A stretch of DNA of 10,947 bases, taken from NCBI GenBank assembly GCA_903909295.1, contig CAIVVG010000074.1:1-10947 (forward strand). Reading direction: 5' to 3'. Below the pieces are notes generated by a model. That model was not told the origin of the DNA. It saw nothing but the letters and a program-made list of their open reading frames with translations, and made no database searches. Each line of letters starts with the position of its first letter. Within the stretch, counting starts at the first letter, position 1. The DNA comes from an uncultured Chlamydiae bacterium (lineage in GTDB: Bacteria; Chlamydiota; Chlamydiia; Chlamydiales; SM23-39). A program made the position numbers and the translations under genes. Below, piece by piece: positions 1 through 7,364 of the stretch.

Positions 1-3000
1 ACAGGTACCCTGGTTCTGAGCGGGACCAATACCCACACTTTCACCTCCTTAAGAGAGGGAACCATCGCGCTGACCAATAACAGCGGCCTGGGGACAGGGA
101 CCCTTACCATGACGGATGGAACTACCTTAAGTCTTTCCTCCGGTGTGACCTGTTCAACTCGAATATTAGGACTTGGATCTGGGACGATGACCTTCCATGT
201 TCCCACCCTCGGGACAGCGACTTTAAGCGGGACGATTTCGGGGACGGGCAATTTTCTGAAGGCGGGAGCGGGAACATTGGTCTTGAGTGGGACGAATACC
301 TATACTGAGGGAACCACCCTCTCCGCGGGGACGATTTCGTTGGCCAGTACTAACGGTCTTAGCGGTGGTACGCTGAATATGAATACTGAGACCAACCTAG
401 ATTTACGGACTGCGAGTTTTTTCAATCCAGTCACCTTAGGGGGTTCCAATACAGTGAATGTAGATTCAGGGTTCTCGAGTACCTTGAGCGGGGTGATTTC
501 GGGGACGGGGCCCCTCACCAAAACGGGTGCAGGGACTCTTGTCTTGACCCCCTCTAATACGTATACGGGGGGCACCCAGATCAATGGGGGAGCTCTTGCG
601 ATATCTGGCAATGGGGCTTTAGGCAATACTTCGGGGGGCATCGTCTTGAACGGGGGAACTCTTGTGCCCACCGTTAGTTTCACTTCTGCTCGAACGGTGG
701 CGATGACGGGGTTGGGGACGCTGAAGGTGGTAGGTGTCACTTTGACTCTCAGTGGGGTGATTAGTGGAGCTGGGACATTGACGAAGACGGGATCGGGGAT
801 ATTGTCATTGGGCAATAGCGGAAATAATTATAGCGGGGGAACGAACGTGTCGGCGGGGACGATTGCGCTGACGAATAACAATGGCTTGGGGACTGGGACT
901 GTTGCGATGTCGGATGGAACCACTTTGGATCTGGCGTCTGGGATCACCTGCTCCAATGCGCTCTCCCTTGCGGGGACGACGACTGTGAGGGTTGCTTCTA
1001 CAACGGCGACGTTGAGCGGGGCGATTACGGGCTCGGGAACTCTGACCAAAACAGGGACAGGAACTCTCGTTTTGAGCGGGACCAATACCTATCAGGGGGG
1101 AACTGTGATGGGTCCCAGTACAGGAACCATCTCGCTTGCCAATAGCAGCGGCTTGGGGACCGGGACGCTTACGATGGGTTCGGTCACCACTCTGGTCCTT
1201 GGCTCGGGAATTAGCCCGACCAATAATCTCAACTTGACTGCGGGAAACGCTACGATCAACGTCGCTACGGGAACCAGTACTCTCAGCGGGGCTTTCAGTG
1301 GGGAAGGAGGCATAAACAAAACGGGAGCGGGCATACTCGTGTTGACCAATAGTAATACGAAATATGAGGGCTTTATTGTTCGGGCTTTAGGGGGGACTTT
1401 AGCGCTATCAGGAACGGGCTCTATCTCTGGCGCTGGCGAGTTGCAATTGGACAGCGGCGCTACATTCGATATCTCCGGGGTTTCCGGCACAGCTGCGATT
1501 TATGCGGTGTTCACGGTCAACAGTGGAGGGACGATTTCATTGGGCGCTCAAACGCTGGAAATAAAGAGTGGCTCTATATTCCCAGGTCCGATTATTGGCT
1601 CTGGCGGGAACTTGATTGTGAACCTTTTTTCTACCGATTCGTTGACTCTCGCCGGAACGTCCAACACCTACTCGGGGACGACCACCGTTATCTCTGGGAT
1701 ATTTCAGGCGGGGGTCGCCGGGGCCTTTTCTCCGAGCTCGGCGGTGGTGTTGGCCGATGCGGCAACAGCGACTCTCGACCTCAATGGGTATGCAAGCACG
1801 ATTCCCAGCCTGACGGGGACAGGGACCGTGATGTTCAATGGAGGGGCGCTCACGCTGAGCAGCTCAACAGGGACTTTTTCAGGAACCATGACCGGTAGCG
1901 GGACTCTCAATATTAGCGCGGGAGCATTCCAAACAGGCGCGGCCAATGCCCTCTCTTCTAGTTCAACTGTGACTTTGGCCAATACGGCCGGAGTGGCGCT
2001 CGATCTCAATGGATTTAACCAGACCGTCGCTGCAGTAACGGGGGGAGGAGCGATGGGAGGGACCGTGGCTTTGAATGGGGGAGCTCTCACTTTGAGCAGC
2101 TCAGCGGGGACGTTTTTAGGGACCATGACGGGCAGTGGAACTCTCACTATTAACGGGGGAACATTTTTAACGGGCGCTGCCAATGCCCTCTCTTCTAGCG
2201 CAGTTGTGATGTTGGCCAATAACGCTGGAGCCACACTGAGTCTAGGTGGGTTCAACCAGACCATTGGGAATCTCGCGGGAGGAGGATCGACGGGGGGCGC
2301 TGTGGTTCTCGGCAGCGGCAACCTCACCTTTGGTGATGCGTCGAATACGACCTATGGAGGGACGATATCAGGAACGGGGGCCCTCACGAAGCAGGGATCA
2401 GGACAGGTGACTTTGAGCAATAGCGCAACGGCGACAGGGGGGGTCACAGTGGCAGCGGGAACGCTCGTCGCAAATGGGACGATCCATACGGGCAGTTCAC
2501 CGGTGAGTGTCTCTTCAGGCGGTGTCCTCAAAGGAACCGGCACTATCACCGCAGTTACAACCACGGTCACGGGAGGGATTGCTCCTGGAAATTCCATCGG
2601 GACACTTACCATTGTGGGCGATTATATGCAGACAGGCACCTACTTTGTGGAAATCTCCCCAACGGACCACGACCTGATCAACATCTCCGCCAATGCGTCG
2701 ATCAGCGGCATTGCCGATGTCGTTCCACAGGTGGGCGCTTACCCATCGAGCTTAACGGTTCCGATCTTGACCGCCGGGGGCACTGTGAGCGGCACGTTCA
2801 GCTTGGTCAACCACTTGCCCAGCGTGGCGCTTAGTTTGAGTTATGATACACACAACGTCTATTTGACACTCCAAGCAATTTCCTTCTCCTCGATGTCAGG
2901 ACTCACGGGGAATGCTGCCATCGTTGCCGCCTGCGTCGATGCGACCCCCGCGGTGGGCGATTTTGCAACGGTTGTTGGGTTGGCGCAGTTCATGGATACT

Positions 3001-4005
3001 TCACAGCTCCAAAGCACCTTTTCCCAAATGAACTCGAGCCTCTTCAATGGACTCGACCTAGCAGAGCAATCCGCTCTGATCCAGGTGCGCAAAACCCTCT
3101 CCCGCGAGATGGATGTTCTCTGTGTACCCCATTGCTTTACCCCCCGTGAAGCCCATATCTGGATCGACGGGTTCTATACCCGCACAGGACAAGACTCTCG
3201 AGGAGAAGGGATCGGCTATCATTCCAAGCCCCGCGGCGTGGTAGTAGGGGTCGATTACCTCTGGGATCCCGCCATCTATAGCGGCGCTGCATTTGGGTAC
3301 ACTCGCGATGATGTGAAGTTTAGAGAGGTGATGGGCAAGGGGCACATCTATAGCTACTACGGAGCCCTCTACGCAGGAGGCACCTACCGCAAGTTCTATG
3401 CGCAGACCGCCCTGATGGGAGCTGGCAGCAAGTATCGGGCCGCGCGCAACATTGACTTTAGCTCCGCTTTCTTTAGTCCCGTCTCCCGCACCGCCGAGCA
3501 CGACAACTGGGGCTGGGAAGCTCTTGGGAACCTAGAAGTAGGCTACTCCTTTGGATCGCAGTACGAGCTCATCCCTTACGGCAGCGTCGATTATGCCTTC
3601 TTGCATCGCAGCGCCTTTGAGGAGAGCGGAGCGAGCAGCATCGATCTCAACGTGCAAAGCCATAACTCCGATCTGCTCCGCTTTGAAACCGGACTGGAGT
3701 TTTTAACCTGTCTTCACTGGAATACAACGCAATGGATGCCTCATCTCACACTCGGCGGCGCTTTTGAGAAGCGCTTCATGGGGCGCCAGTCCCAGTCGAG
3801 CTTTGTCGGTTCTTCGTGCGTGATGGACGTCGTGGGGCTGAACCCCGATCGGAGCCTGTTCCTCGTCGACGCGGGGCTCACAGGCAGCTTCCCCATCGGC
3901 CGCAGCGCCAAAGACCATTTCTACCTCACCTTGGATTATCAAGGGGAATGGGGCTCTGGATACTATGACAACACGTTCTCTATTGAGCTGAGTGTTGGGT
4001 TTTAG
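1..4005 (+). CDS. Autotransporter adhesin-like protein, 5'-truncated by the window edge
   Basis: The frame is open from base 1, so the gene begins upstream; the ATG at 109 is internal. At least 1,334 residues are visible. Up to about base 2570 the protein is Gly/Thr/Ser-rich, with repeats resembling the autotransporter-associated beta-strand repeat: units such as GTLTKTG.GTLVLSGTNTY.GGT recur at least five times, and more diverged units follow. This predicts a long secreted beta-helix. A passenger-end signature (APGNSIGTLTI) is encoded near 2583-2612. A helical junction then precedes a barrel domain from about base 3154 (HIWIDGFY) to the end, about 283 residues, the usual size of an autotransporter beta-domain. 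The C-terminal residue is Phe (LSVGF), the classic outer-membrane assembly signal. The expected route is Sec export followed by barrel-assisted surface display. It does not show the GGAI/FxxN repeats of chlamydial Pmp proteins. Adhesion is a guess; the autotransporter class is well supported. Confidence 0.9.
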   Translation, partial: TGTLVLSGTNTHTFTSLREGTIALTNNSGLGTGTLTMTDGTTLSLSSGVTCSTRILGLGSGTMTFHVPTLGTATLSGTISGTGNFLKAGAGTLVLSGTNTYTEGTTLSAGTISLASTNGLSGGTLNMNTETNLDLRTASFFNPVTLGGSNTVNVDSGFSSTLSGVISGTGPLTKTGAGTLVLTPSNTYTGGTQINGGALAISGNGALGNTSGGIVLNGGTLVPTVSFTSARTVAMTGLGTLKVVGVTLTLSGVISGAGTLTKTGSGILSLGNSGNNYSGGTNVSAGTIALTNNNGLGTGTVAMSDGTTLDLASGITCSNALSLAGTTTVRVASTTATLSGAITGSGTLTKTGTGTLVLSGTNTYQGGTVMGPSTGTISLANSSGLGTGTLTMGSVTTLVLGSGISPTNNLNLTAGNATINVATGTSTLSGAFSGEGGINKTGAGILVLTNSNTKYEGFIVRALGGTLALSGTGSISGAGELQLDSGATFDISGVSGTAAIYAVFTVNSGGTISLGAQTLEIKSGSIFPGPIIGSGGNLIVNLFSTDSLTLAGTSNTYSGTTTVISGIFQAGVAGAFSPSSAVVLADAATATLDLNGYASTIPSLTGTGTVMFNGGALTLSSSTGTFSGTMTGSGTLNISAGAFQTGAANALSSSSTVTLANTAGVALDLNGFNQTVAAVTGGGAMGGTVALNGGALTLSSSAGTFLGTMTGSGTLTINGGTFLTGAANALSSSAVVMLANNAGATLSLGGFNQTIGNLAGGGSTGGAVVLGSGNLTFGDASNTTYGGTISGTGALTKQGSGQVTLSNSATATGGVTVAAGTLVANGTIHTGSSPVSVSSGGVLKGTGTITAVTTTVTGGIAPGNSIGTLTIVGDYMQTGTYFVEISPTDHDLINISANASISGIADVVPQVGAYPSSLTVPILTAGGTVSGTFSLVNHLPSVALSLSYDTHNVYLTLQAISFSSMSGLTGNAAIVAACVDATPAVGDFATVVGLAQFMDTSQLQSTFSQMNSSLFNGLDLAEQSALIQVRKTLSREMDVLCVPHCFTPREAHIWIDGFYTRTGQDSRGEGIGYHSKPRGVVVGVDYLWDPAIYSGAAFGYTRDDVKFREVMGKGHIYSYYGALYAGGTYRKFYAQTALMGAGSKYRAARNIDFSSAFFSPVSRTAEHDNWGWEALGNLEVGYSFGSQYELIPYGSVDYAFLHRSAFEESGASSIDLNVQSHNSDLLRFETGLEFLTCLHWNTTQWMPHLTLGGAFEKRFMGRQSQSSFVGSSCVMDVVGLNPDRSLFLVDAGLTGSFPIGRSAKDHFYLTLDYQGEWGSGYYDNTFSIELSVGF
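1831..2304 (+). repeat. Tandem pair of 237-bp (79-residue) repeats inside the autotransporter passenger
   Basis: Two adjacent units align with a constant 237-bp offset. GCCAATGCCCTCTCTTCTAG occurs exactly at 1942-1961 and again at 2179-2198, and the AGCAGCTCA block at 1858 recurs at 2095. In protein terms both units read GTMTGSGTL, then a GAANALSSS block, then GFNQT. A third, shorter and more diverged unit may begin near 2299. The DNA identity suggests a more recent duplication than the older, protein-level repeats upstream. The unit boundaries are approximate. Confidence 0.75.
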
Positions 4006-4025
4006 GGAAAAAGAATTTACCACAG

Positions 4026-4196
4026 GAACCTATCCAAGTAAAAAGTTTCGGTCGATTTTAGGGTTCTTTTGAGCCGATTTTCGACTTCAAAATTGGGGGG
4101 CCATATACTTTTGTCGATATTGCCCCCCAATTTTGAATCGAAAAGCGGCCAAAATAATCCCTAAAATCGACGAAAGCTTTTTACTTGGATAGGTTC
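4026..4196. repeat. 171-bp near-perfect palindrome (MITE-like element or giant hairpin)
   Basis: The outer arms begin GAACCTATCCAAGTAAAAAG on the top strand and match the reverse complement of the end of the element, with small indels only. The inner arms TTCAAAATTGGGGGGC (4086-4101) and GCCCCCCAATTTTGAA (4122-4137) are perfect complements around a 20-base loop (4102-4121). Between these blocks pairing continues with a few mismatches, so nearly the whole element folds into one stem of about 75 bp. It starts 20 bp after the autotransporter stop codon and has no open frame of note. Pairing may extend weakly outward through ACAGGA-like flanks to about 4210. It could act as a terminator for the upstream gene, but it is far longer than an ordinary terminator and lacks a clean U-tract. 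A non-autonomous mobile element or repeat-family member is the better reading. No target duplication is obvious. Confidence 0.8.
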
Positions 4197-4222
4197 AGGG
4201 TCCTGTACCCAGTTTTTTCTGG

Positions 4223-4251
4223 TTGCTCCGATTTCAAAAAATATTTACACT
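4223..4251 (+). promoter_or_regulatory. Possible sigma70-type promoter for the eight-repeat protein
   Basis: TTGCTC (4223-4228) and TACACT (4246-4251) are separated by 17 bp in an AT-rich stretch between the palindrome and the start codon. Both hexamers match the consensus only partly. The position fits a separate promoter for this gene downstream of the palindrome. Confidence 0.3.
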
Positions 4252-4274
4252 CCTGCTCTTTCAACCCACAGAAT

Positions 4275-4279
4275 GGAGG
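4275..4279 (+). promoter_or_regulatory. Ribosome binding site GGAGG that fixes the start of the eight-repeat protein
   Basis: GGAGG ends 8 bases before the ATG at 4288. An upstream in-frame ATG at 4273 overlaps this site, so it is not the start. Choosing 4288 also gives a proper signal peptide beginning MRLLSLLS. Confidence 0.75.
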
Positions 4280-4287
4280 ATTTTCTT

Positions 4288-5562
4288 ATGCGTTTACTTT
4301 CACTTCTCAGCTGCACTGCTATTTCCGGTTTCGCTCTTCTCATCGGAGAAGCGGATGATCCCGGATTGGCCGCCAATGGATCGGGCAATGTCTCCGCTTT
4401 TTGGGAGGAATACAAAGACAATTGCTTTGCCATTCACACGGCTAATTACTTGACGAGAAGCGGCTGGCAAGCTCCCACGAGGCTGTCTGTTTCTACCGAT
4501 GCATTTGATCCTGAAGCGGCGATGAACAGCGCGGGAAACACGCTCGTCGTATGGCGCCAGAATACAGGCGCTTATTATGCGATCTATGGCGCTGCGGCTC
4601 AGGTGGGAGATGTTTGGAGCACCCCTGTGCAGCTGTCTACGGCAGATAGCTATTTTGCAGAAATCGGTCTCGATAACGACGGACATGGGGTCGCTGTATG
4701 GCAAGAGCGAATAGATCCGAGGAATGTGTGCCTAGCAACGGCTTCTTTCACCCCTGGATCAGGGTGGTCTGCTCCAACAAAACTCTCCGACTCATCTCAA
4801 GTGATGATGGCTCCTGAAGTCAATACAGGCTCCAATGGGAGGACCGTTGCGGCATGGCAGATTCCCTCGAGTCAGGGAACGTATTTCAGACTGGTCATTC
4901 AAGGGGCTTACTATTCCGCTGGAGCGGGCTGGAGCACTCCTGTGACATTGACGAATGTAAATCACGATTCTGTAGCAGCATGCGTGGGTGTGAGCTCGAA
5001 TGGTGAAGCGCTGGTTGTCTGGGAAGGGGGATTTGGAGAGACCTTCGATCAACTCGGAGCAGCGACCCTTTCTGCAGATGGCAATTGGGGCGCTCCTTTG
5101 GTGATTTCAGGGGACGGAGTGGCAGCTGTCCATCCAGATTTTGCGATGAATGATTCTGGACAGGCTGTCGTAGCTTGGAAAACACCGACCGGTTCTGACG
5201 TTGCTGTGATGGCTCTCATCCGCGCTGCCGACGGCACTTGGGGCACGGTCAGAGAGCTCGCTCCTACCAATGGGAATCTCCCCGAAGTGGCGATCAATAG
5301 CAGTGGAAAGGCCATTGTCATTTGGACTGAAAAAGGGGGTAGCGATGCTCGTATCAAAGCGGCGACCTATGCAGATGGCAATTGGAGCGCTTCTGTCTAT
5401 ATCTCCGATGCGGGTTCGATAGCGTCCCAGCCCGAGGTGCGGGTCAATACAGACGGGAGCGCCACGGCAGCTTGGCAGTCGGATCTGAACAATGAAGCCC
5501 TCATCGTGTCCGCCCAAATGGGAACTGATAATGTGTGGGGCGTTCCGGTTGTGATTAACTAG
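4288..5562 (+). CDS. Secreted eight-repeat protein, predicted beta-propeller
   Basis: The protein has 424 residues. Residues 1 to about 20 form a signal peptide (MR, then a hydrophobic run). The rest is built from eight units of about 51 residues. Each unit contains N..G.AVVVW, a variable hairpin of about 20 residues, and then G.W..P..LS. The first-strand Trp falls at residue 39 in unit one, 89 in unit two and 396 in unit eight, giving an average spacing of 51. The last unit ends at the C-terminus (VWGVPVVIN), so repeats fill the whole mature protein. Eight short all-beta units with conserved Trp and Gly suggest a closed eight-bladed propeller, as in sialidase-like or lectin-like folds; this is inference. 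There is no catalytic signature, LPXTG motif or barrel. A lipobox-like LLSC at residues 6-9 is too close to the N-terminus to be convincing. The function is unknown; binding of a ligand or host surface is possible. Confidence 0.8.
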   Translation: MRLLSLLSCTAISGFALLIGEADDPGLAANGSGNVSAFWEEYKDNCFAIHTANYLTRSGWQAPTRLSVSTDAFDPEAAMNSAGNTLVVWRQNTGAYYAIYGAAAQVGDVWSTPVQLSTADSYFAEIGLDNDGHGVAVWQERIDPRNVCLATASFTPGSGWSAPTKLSDSSQVMMAPEVNTGSNGRTVAAWQIPSSQGTYFRLVIQGAYYSAGAGWSTPVTLTNVNHDSVAACVGVSSNGEALVVWEGGFGETFDQLGAATLSADGNWGAPLVISGDGVAAVHPDFAMNDSGQAVVAWKTPTGSDVAVMALIRAADGTWGTVRELAPTNGNLPEVAINSSGKAIVIWTEKGGSDARIKAATYADGNWSASVYISDAGSIASQPEVRVNTDGSATAAWQSDLNNEALIVSAQMGTDNVWGVPVVIN

Positions 5563-5572
5563 AGGGTGTTCT

Positions 5573-5611
5573 GTAAAAAATATTTCATCGAGTTTTTGGA
5601 TTATTTTGGCC
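5573..5611. repeat. Diverged fragment of the 4026-4196 palindrome
   Basis: This stretch aligns with the reverse complement of the 3' arm of the palindrome. By hand about 32 of 39 columns match, including an uninterrupted GGATTATTTTGGCC (5598-5611). The opposite arm is absent, so it looks like a decayed or truncated copy. It lies in the convergent gap just after the stop of the eight-repeat gene, so copies of this element lie after both the autotransporter and that gene. Confidence 0.55.
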
Positions 5612-5633
5612 TCTAAGAGGGGGAAATAACCAC

Positions 5634-5694
5634 AGAGGCACAGAGGAAAAAATCCCCTTTTTCCCTCGCAAAAAGGGAATTCTCTCTGCCTCTC
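5634..5694. terminator. Bidirectional terminator-like inverted repeat between convergent genes
   Basis: The core stem AATCCCCTTTTT (5651-5662) pairs with AAAAAGGGAATT (5670-5681) with one mismatch around a 7-base loop. An imperfect extension pairs AGAGGCACAGAG on the left with the CTCTCTGCCTCT region on the right. The core carries a T-run on one arm and an A-run on the other, as expected for a terminator serving both the plus-strand gene ending at 5562 and the minus-strand gene ending at 5701. The left flank also holds a small direct repeat, CACAGAGG twice (5631-5646 region). Confidence 0.55.
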
Positions 5695-5700
5695 CCCTCA

Positions 5701-6924
5701 CTAGAGCAAAGTCTTTTCGCCTTCGCTGCGGGCGACCAGGACGGCGCAGCAGCTGTCGCTAAACACGTTCGCTGTGGTGCGGCACATGTCGAGCAAGCGG
5801 TCGACCGCTACGAAGAGGCCCATCCCTTCTGCGGGAAGGCCCATTGCATTCAAGATGAGAAGAATCGCCACCAAACTCCCTGAAGGGACTCCCGCGACGC
5901 CGATCGAGGCGACGAGAGAGACGATCACGGCGAGAAATTGCATCGTGAGAGAGACTTCGATGCCGTAGACTTGCGCGACAAAGAGGGCGGCGACACATTC
6001 ATAGAGAGCAGATCCTGACATGTTGATCGAGGTGCCGAGGGGGACGACCAAGCTGCAGATCCGATTGGAGACGCCGGCCCGTTTTTCGACGCAGTCGATG
6101 GTGATGGGGAGCGTGGCGGAAGAGGAGCTGGTGGAAAAGGCGGTGATGAGGGCGGGGGCCATCGCTTTCACGTGTTTCCAGGGGCTTACTTTGCCGATGA
6201 GGCGGAGAAAGAGGGGGAGGCCGATGCCCATGAAGACAAAGAGGCCGAGGAGAACGGTCACGGAAAAGAGGGCGAGCGATCTCAGCGACTGAAATCCGGT
6301 GGTCATTGCGACTTTGGCGACGAGGCAAAAGACTCCGTAGGGGAGAAAGCGCATGATGATGTGGGTCACTTGGATCATCGTCTGGAAAACACCGGCGAAA
6401 AAGTGTTGGAGCTGAGTGGCGAGGTGGGCTTCGATTTTGGAGATTGCGTAACCGAAAATCAAACTAAAGAAGATGAGGCCGAGCATCTGCCCTTGCGAAA
6501 AAGCGAGAAAGATATTGGGGGGGACGAACTGGAGGAGGAGGTTCTTGAGCGAGTTTTGTGTGTCAAATGCGGGGAGCGTAGCAATAGGGGGCATGTCGCT
6601 GCCTAAGCCGGGGCCGATTAGATTGACGAAGAAAAGGCCGATTAAAACGGCGAGCAAGCTGGTTGCCAAATAGAAGCTCAGCATCTTGAGACCGAGGCGC
6701 CCAAATCCCCCCTCATTGCCGACGCGGGAAACTCCAGTGATGATCGAGGAAGAGACCAAAGGGACCACCAGGAGCATCAAGGCGTTGAGGAAGATTTTTC
6801 CCAAGAGATCGACCGCCGAGTAGAAGGTGACTCCGGCAATCGCGCCCGTCTCTCCTACAAAATTGCCAAAAAAAACGGCCAGAACAATGGCCACCAAAAC
6901 GCCCCAAGGGCCCTTCTTTTTCAT
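5701..6924 (-). CDS. DAACS-family dicarboxylate/acidic amino acid:cation symporter
   Basis: The 407-residue inner-membrane protein has the fold signatures of the glutamate transporter family (GltPh, GltT, DctA). They include the Ser-rich re-entrant loop SSSSATLP (266-273), PLGTSINMSGSALYE (295-309), the second loop GVAGVPSGS (342-350) and the last helix DRLLDMCRTTANVFSD (375-390). By alignment with GltPh, D379, R382, T383, N386 and D390 correspond to the substrate and sodium ligands D394, R397, T398, N401 and D405. The retained Arg argues for an acidic substrate such as glutamate, aspartate or a C4-dicarboxylate. The NMDG motif reads NMSG, so the Asp equivalent to GltPh D312 is Ser303. Length is normal for the family. 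The start codon lies 5 bp after the stop of the DUF192 gene, with only a weak ribosome binding site, suggesting co-transcription and perhaps translational coupling. Confidence 0.9.
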   Translation of the reverse strand: MKKKGPWGVLVAIVLAVFFGNFVGETGAIAGVTFYSAVDLLGKIFLNALMLLVVPLVSSSIITGVSRVGNEGGFGRLGLKMLSFYLATSLLAVLIGLFFVNLIGPGLGSDMPPIATLPAFDTQNSLKNLLLQFVPPNIFLAFSQGQMLGLIFFSLIFGYAISKIEAHLATQLQHFFAGVFQTMIQVTHIIMRFLPYGVFCLVAKVAMTTGFQSLRSLALFSVTVLLGLFVFMGIGLPLFLRLIGKVSPWKHVKAMAPALITAFSTSSSSATLPITIDCVEKRAGVSNRICSLVVPLGTSINMSGSALYECVAALFVAQVYGIEVSLTMQFLAVIVSLVASIGVAGVPSGSLVAILLILNAMGLPAEGMGLFVAVDRLLDMCRTTANVFSDSCCAVLVARSEGEKTLL

Positions 6925-6929
6925 TCGGC

Positions 6930-7361
6930 CTATTCTACATCAAGGGAGAATTTCATGCCTGGACAAACTTTGTGCCTGGTAAACCAGCCCAGATTCACTT
7001 CGAGGGCGTAGAGAATGGGTTTTTCGCTCGGGGTGAGGGGAAAGCTAGTGGAGCCTGGCCGCACGGGGAACATATCGGCGGTCTGAAAAAGAGTTTTCTC
7101 TTCGTCAAAGAAACCGACCGAAAGGGGGATGAGGGTGTTTTTCATCCACAGGTTGACTTTTCGAGGAGCTTCGCAGACAAAGAGCATTCCCTGATTTTCT
7201 GGCAGCGAGGTACGGTACATGAGCCCTTTGGCCCTCGTCTCTTCAGCATCGGCGACCTCCACTTGCAAAGTAGCGCTCCCGATGTGCAGCAACTGGAGAA
7301 GAAGTAACATCACCATACAACTTAGTTTCCACAAACAAGAATTTTTAGTAAACTCCAGCAT
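6930..7361 (-). CDS. Secreted DUF192-family protein
   Basis: The 143-residue protein has an N-terminal signal peptide: Lys6 and Lys12, then a hydrophobic run to about residue 30, with a plausible cut after GSA. The remainder matches the DUF192 pattern: TLQVEVADAEETRAKGLMYR (31-50), GMLFVCE (58-64), the hallmark LWMKNTLIPLSVGF (71-84) and a C-terminal ALEVNLGWF strand. The family is a small all-beta fold of unproven biochemical role, often exported. The start at 7361 is supported by AGAGGGG (7377-7371 on the minus strand) nine bases upstream; an internal ATG at 7316 would leave a signal without positive charge. The gene heads a likely operon with the symporter. The first codon abuts the divergent gene, so its control region lies inside that gene. 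Confidence 0.85.
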   Translation of the reverse strand: MLEFTKNSCLWKLSCMVMLLLLQLLHIGSATLQVEVADAEETRAKGLMYRTSLPENQGMLFVCEAPRKVNLWMKNTLIPLSVGFFDEEKTLFQTADMFPVRPGSTSFPLTPSEKPILYALEVNLGWFTRHKVCPGMKFSLDVE

Positions 7362-7364
7362 ATG
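7359..7364. promoter_or_regulatory. Back-to-back start codons of two divergent genes (CATATG)
   Basis: CAT (minus-strand ATG of the DUF192 gene) and ATG (plus-strand start of the barrel gene) touch with no intervening base. The minus-strand ribosome binding site lies in codons 4-6 of the barrel gene. No Shine-Dalgarno match is visible for the barrel gene. Promoters for each gene must therefore lie within the other's coding region, unless one start is misassigned. Confidence 0.6.

Noticed and set aside
109..111. ATG as the start of the autotransporter
   Set aside because: The frame stays open to base 1 with the same repeat pattern, and no signal peptide follows this ATG.
480..860. G-rich runs as G-quadruplex elements
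   Set aside because: The G runs come from repeated GGG glycine and ACG/GGA codons of the passenger, and loops between runs are mostly long. Nothing points to selection for quadruplexes.
300..2612. Several long minus-strand open frames (up to 207 codons) opposite the autotransporter
   Set aside because: Their products are Pro/Val-rich, low-complexity mirrors of the Gly/Thr/Ser codons of the real gene. They are fragmented and lack start signals or domains.
4026..4196. CRISPR-like repeat
   Set aside because: It is a single inverted structure with no regularly spaced direct repeats or spacers.
4288..4320. Lipoprotein signal (LLSC at residues 6-9) in the eight-repeat protein
   Set aside because: The Cys is far too close to the N-terminus, before most of the hydrophobic segment. 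A normal signal peptide fits better.
6172..6606. A 144-codon plus-strand frame inside the symporter gene
   Set aside because: The product is a charged, Glu/Gly-rich sequence opposite the hydrophobic helices of a clear DAACS gene; it is a complement artefact.
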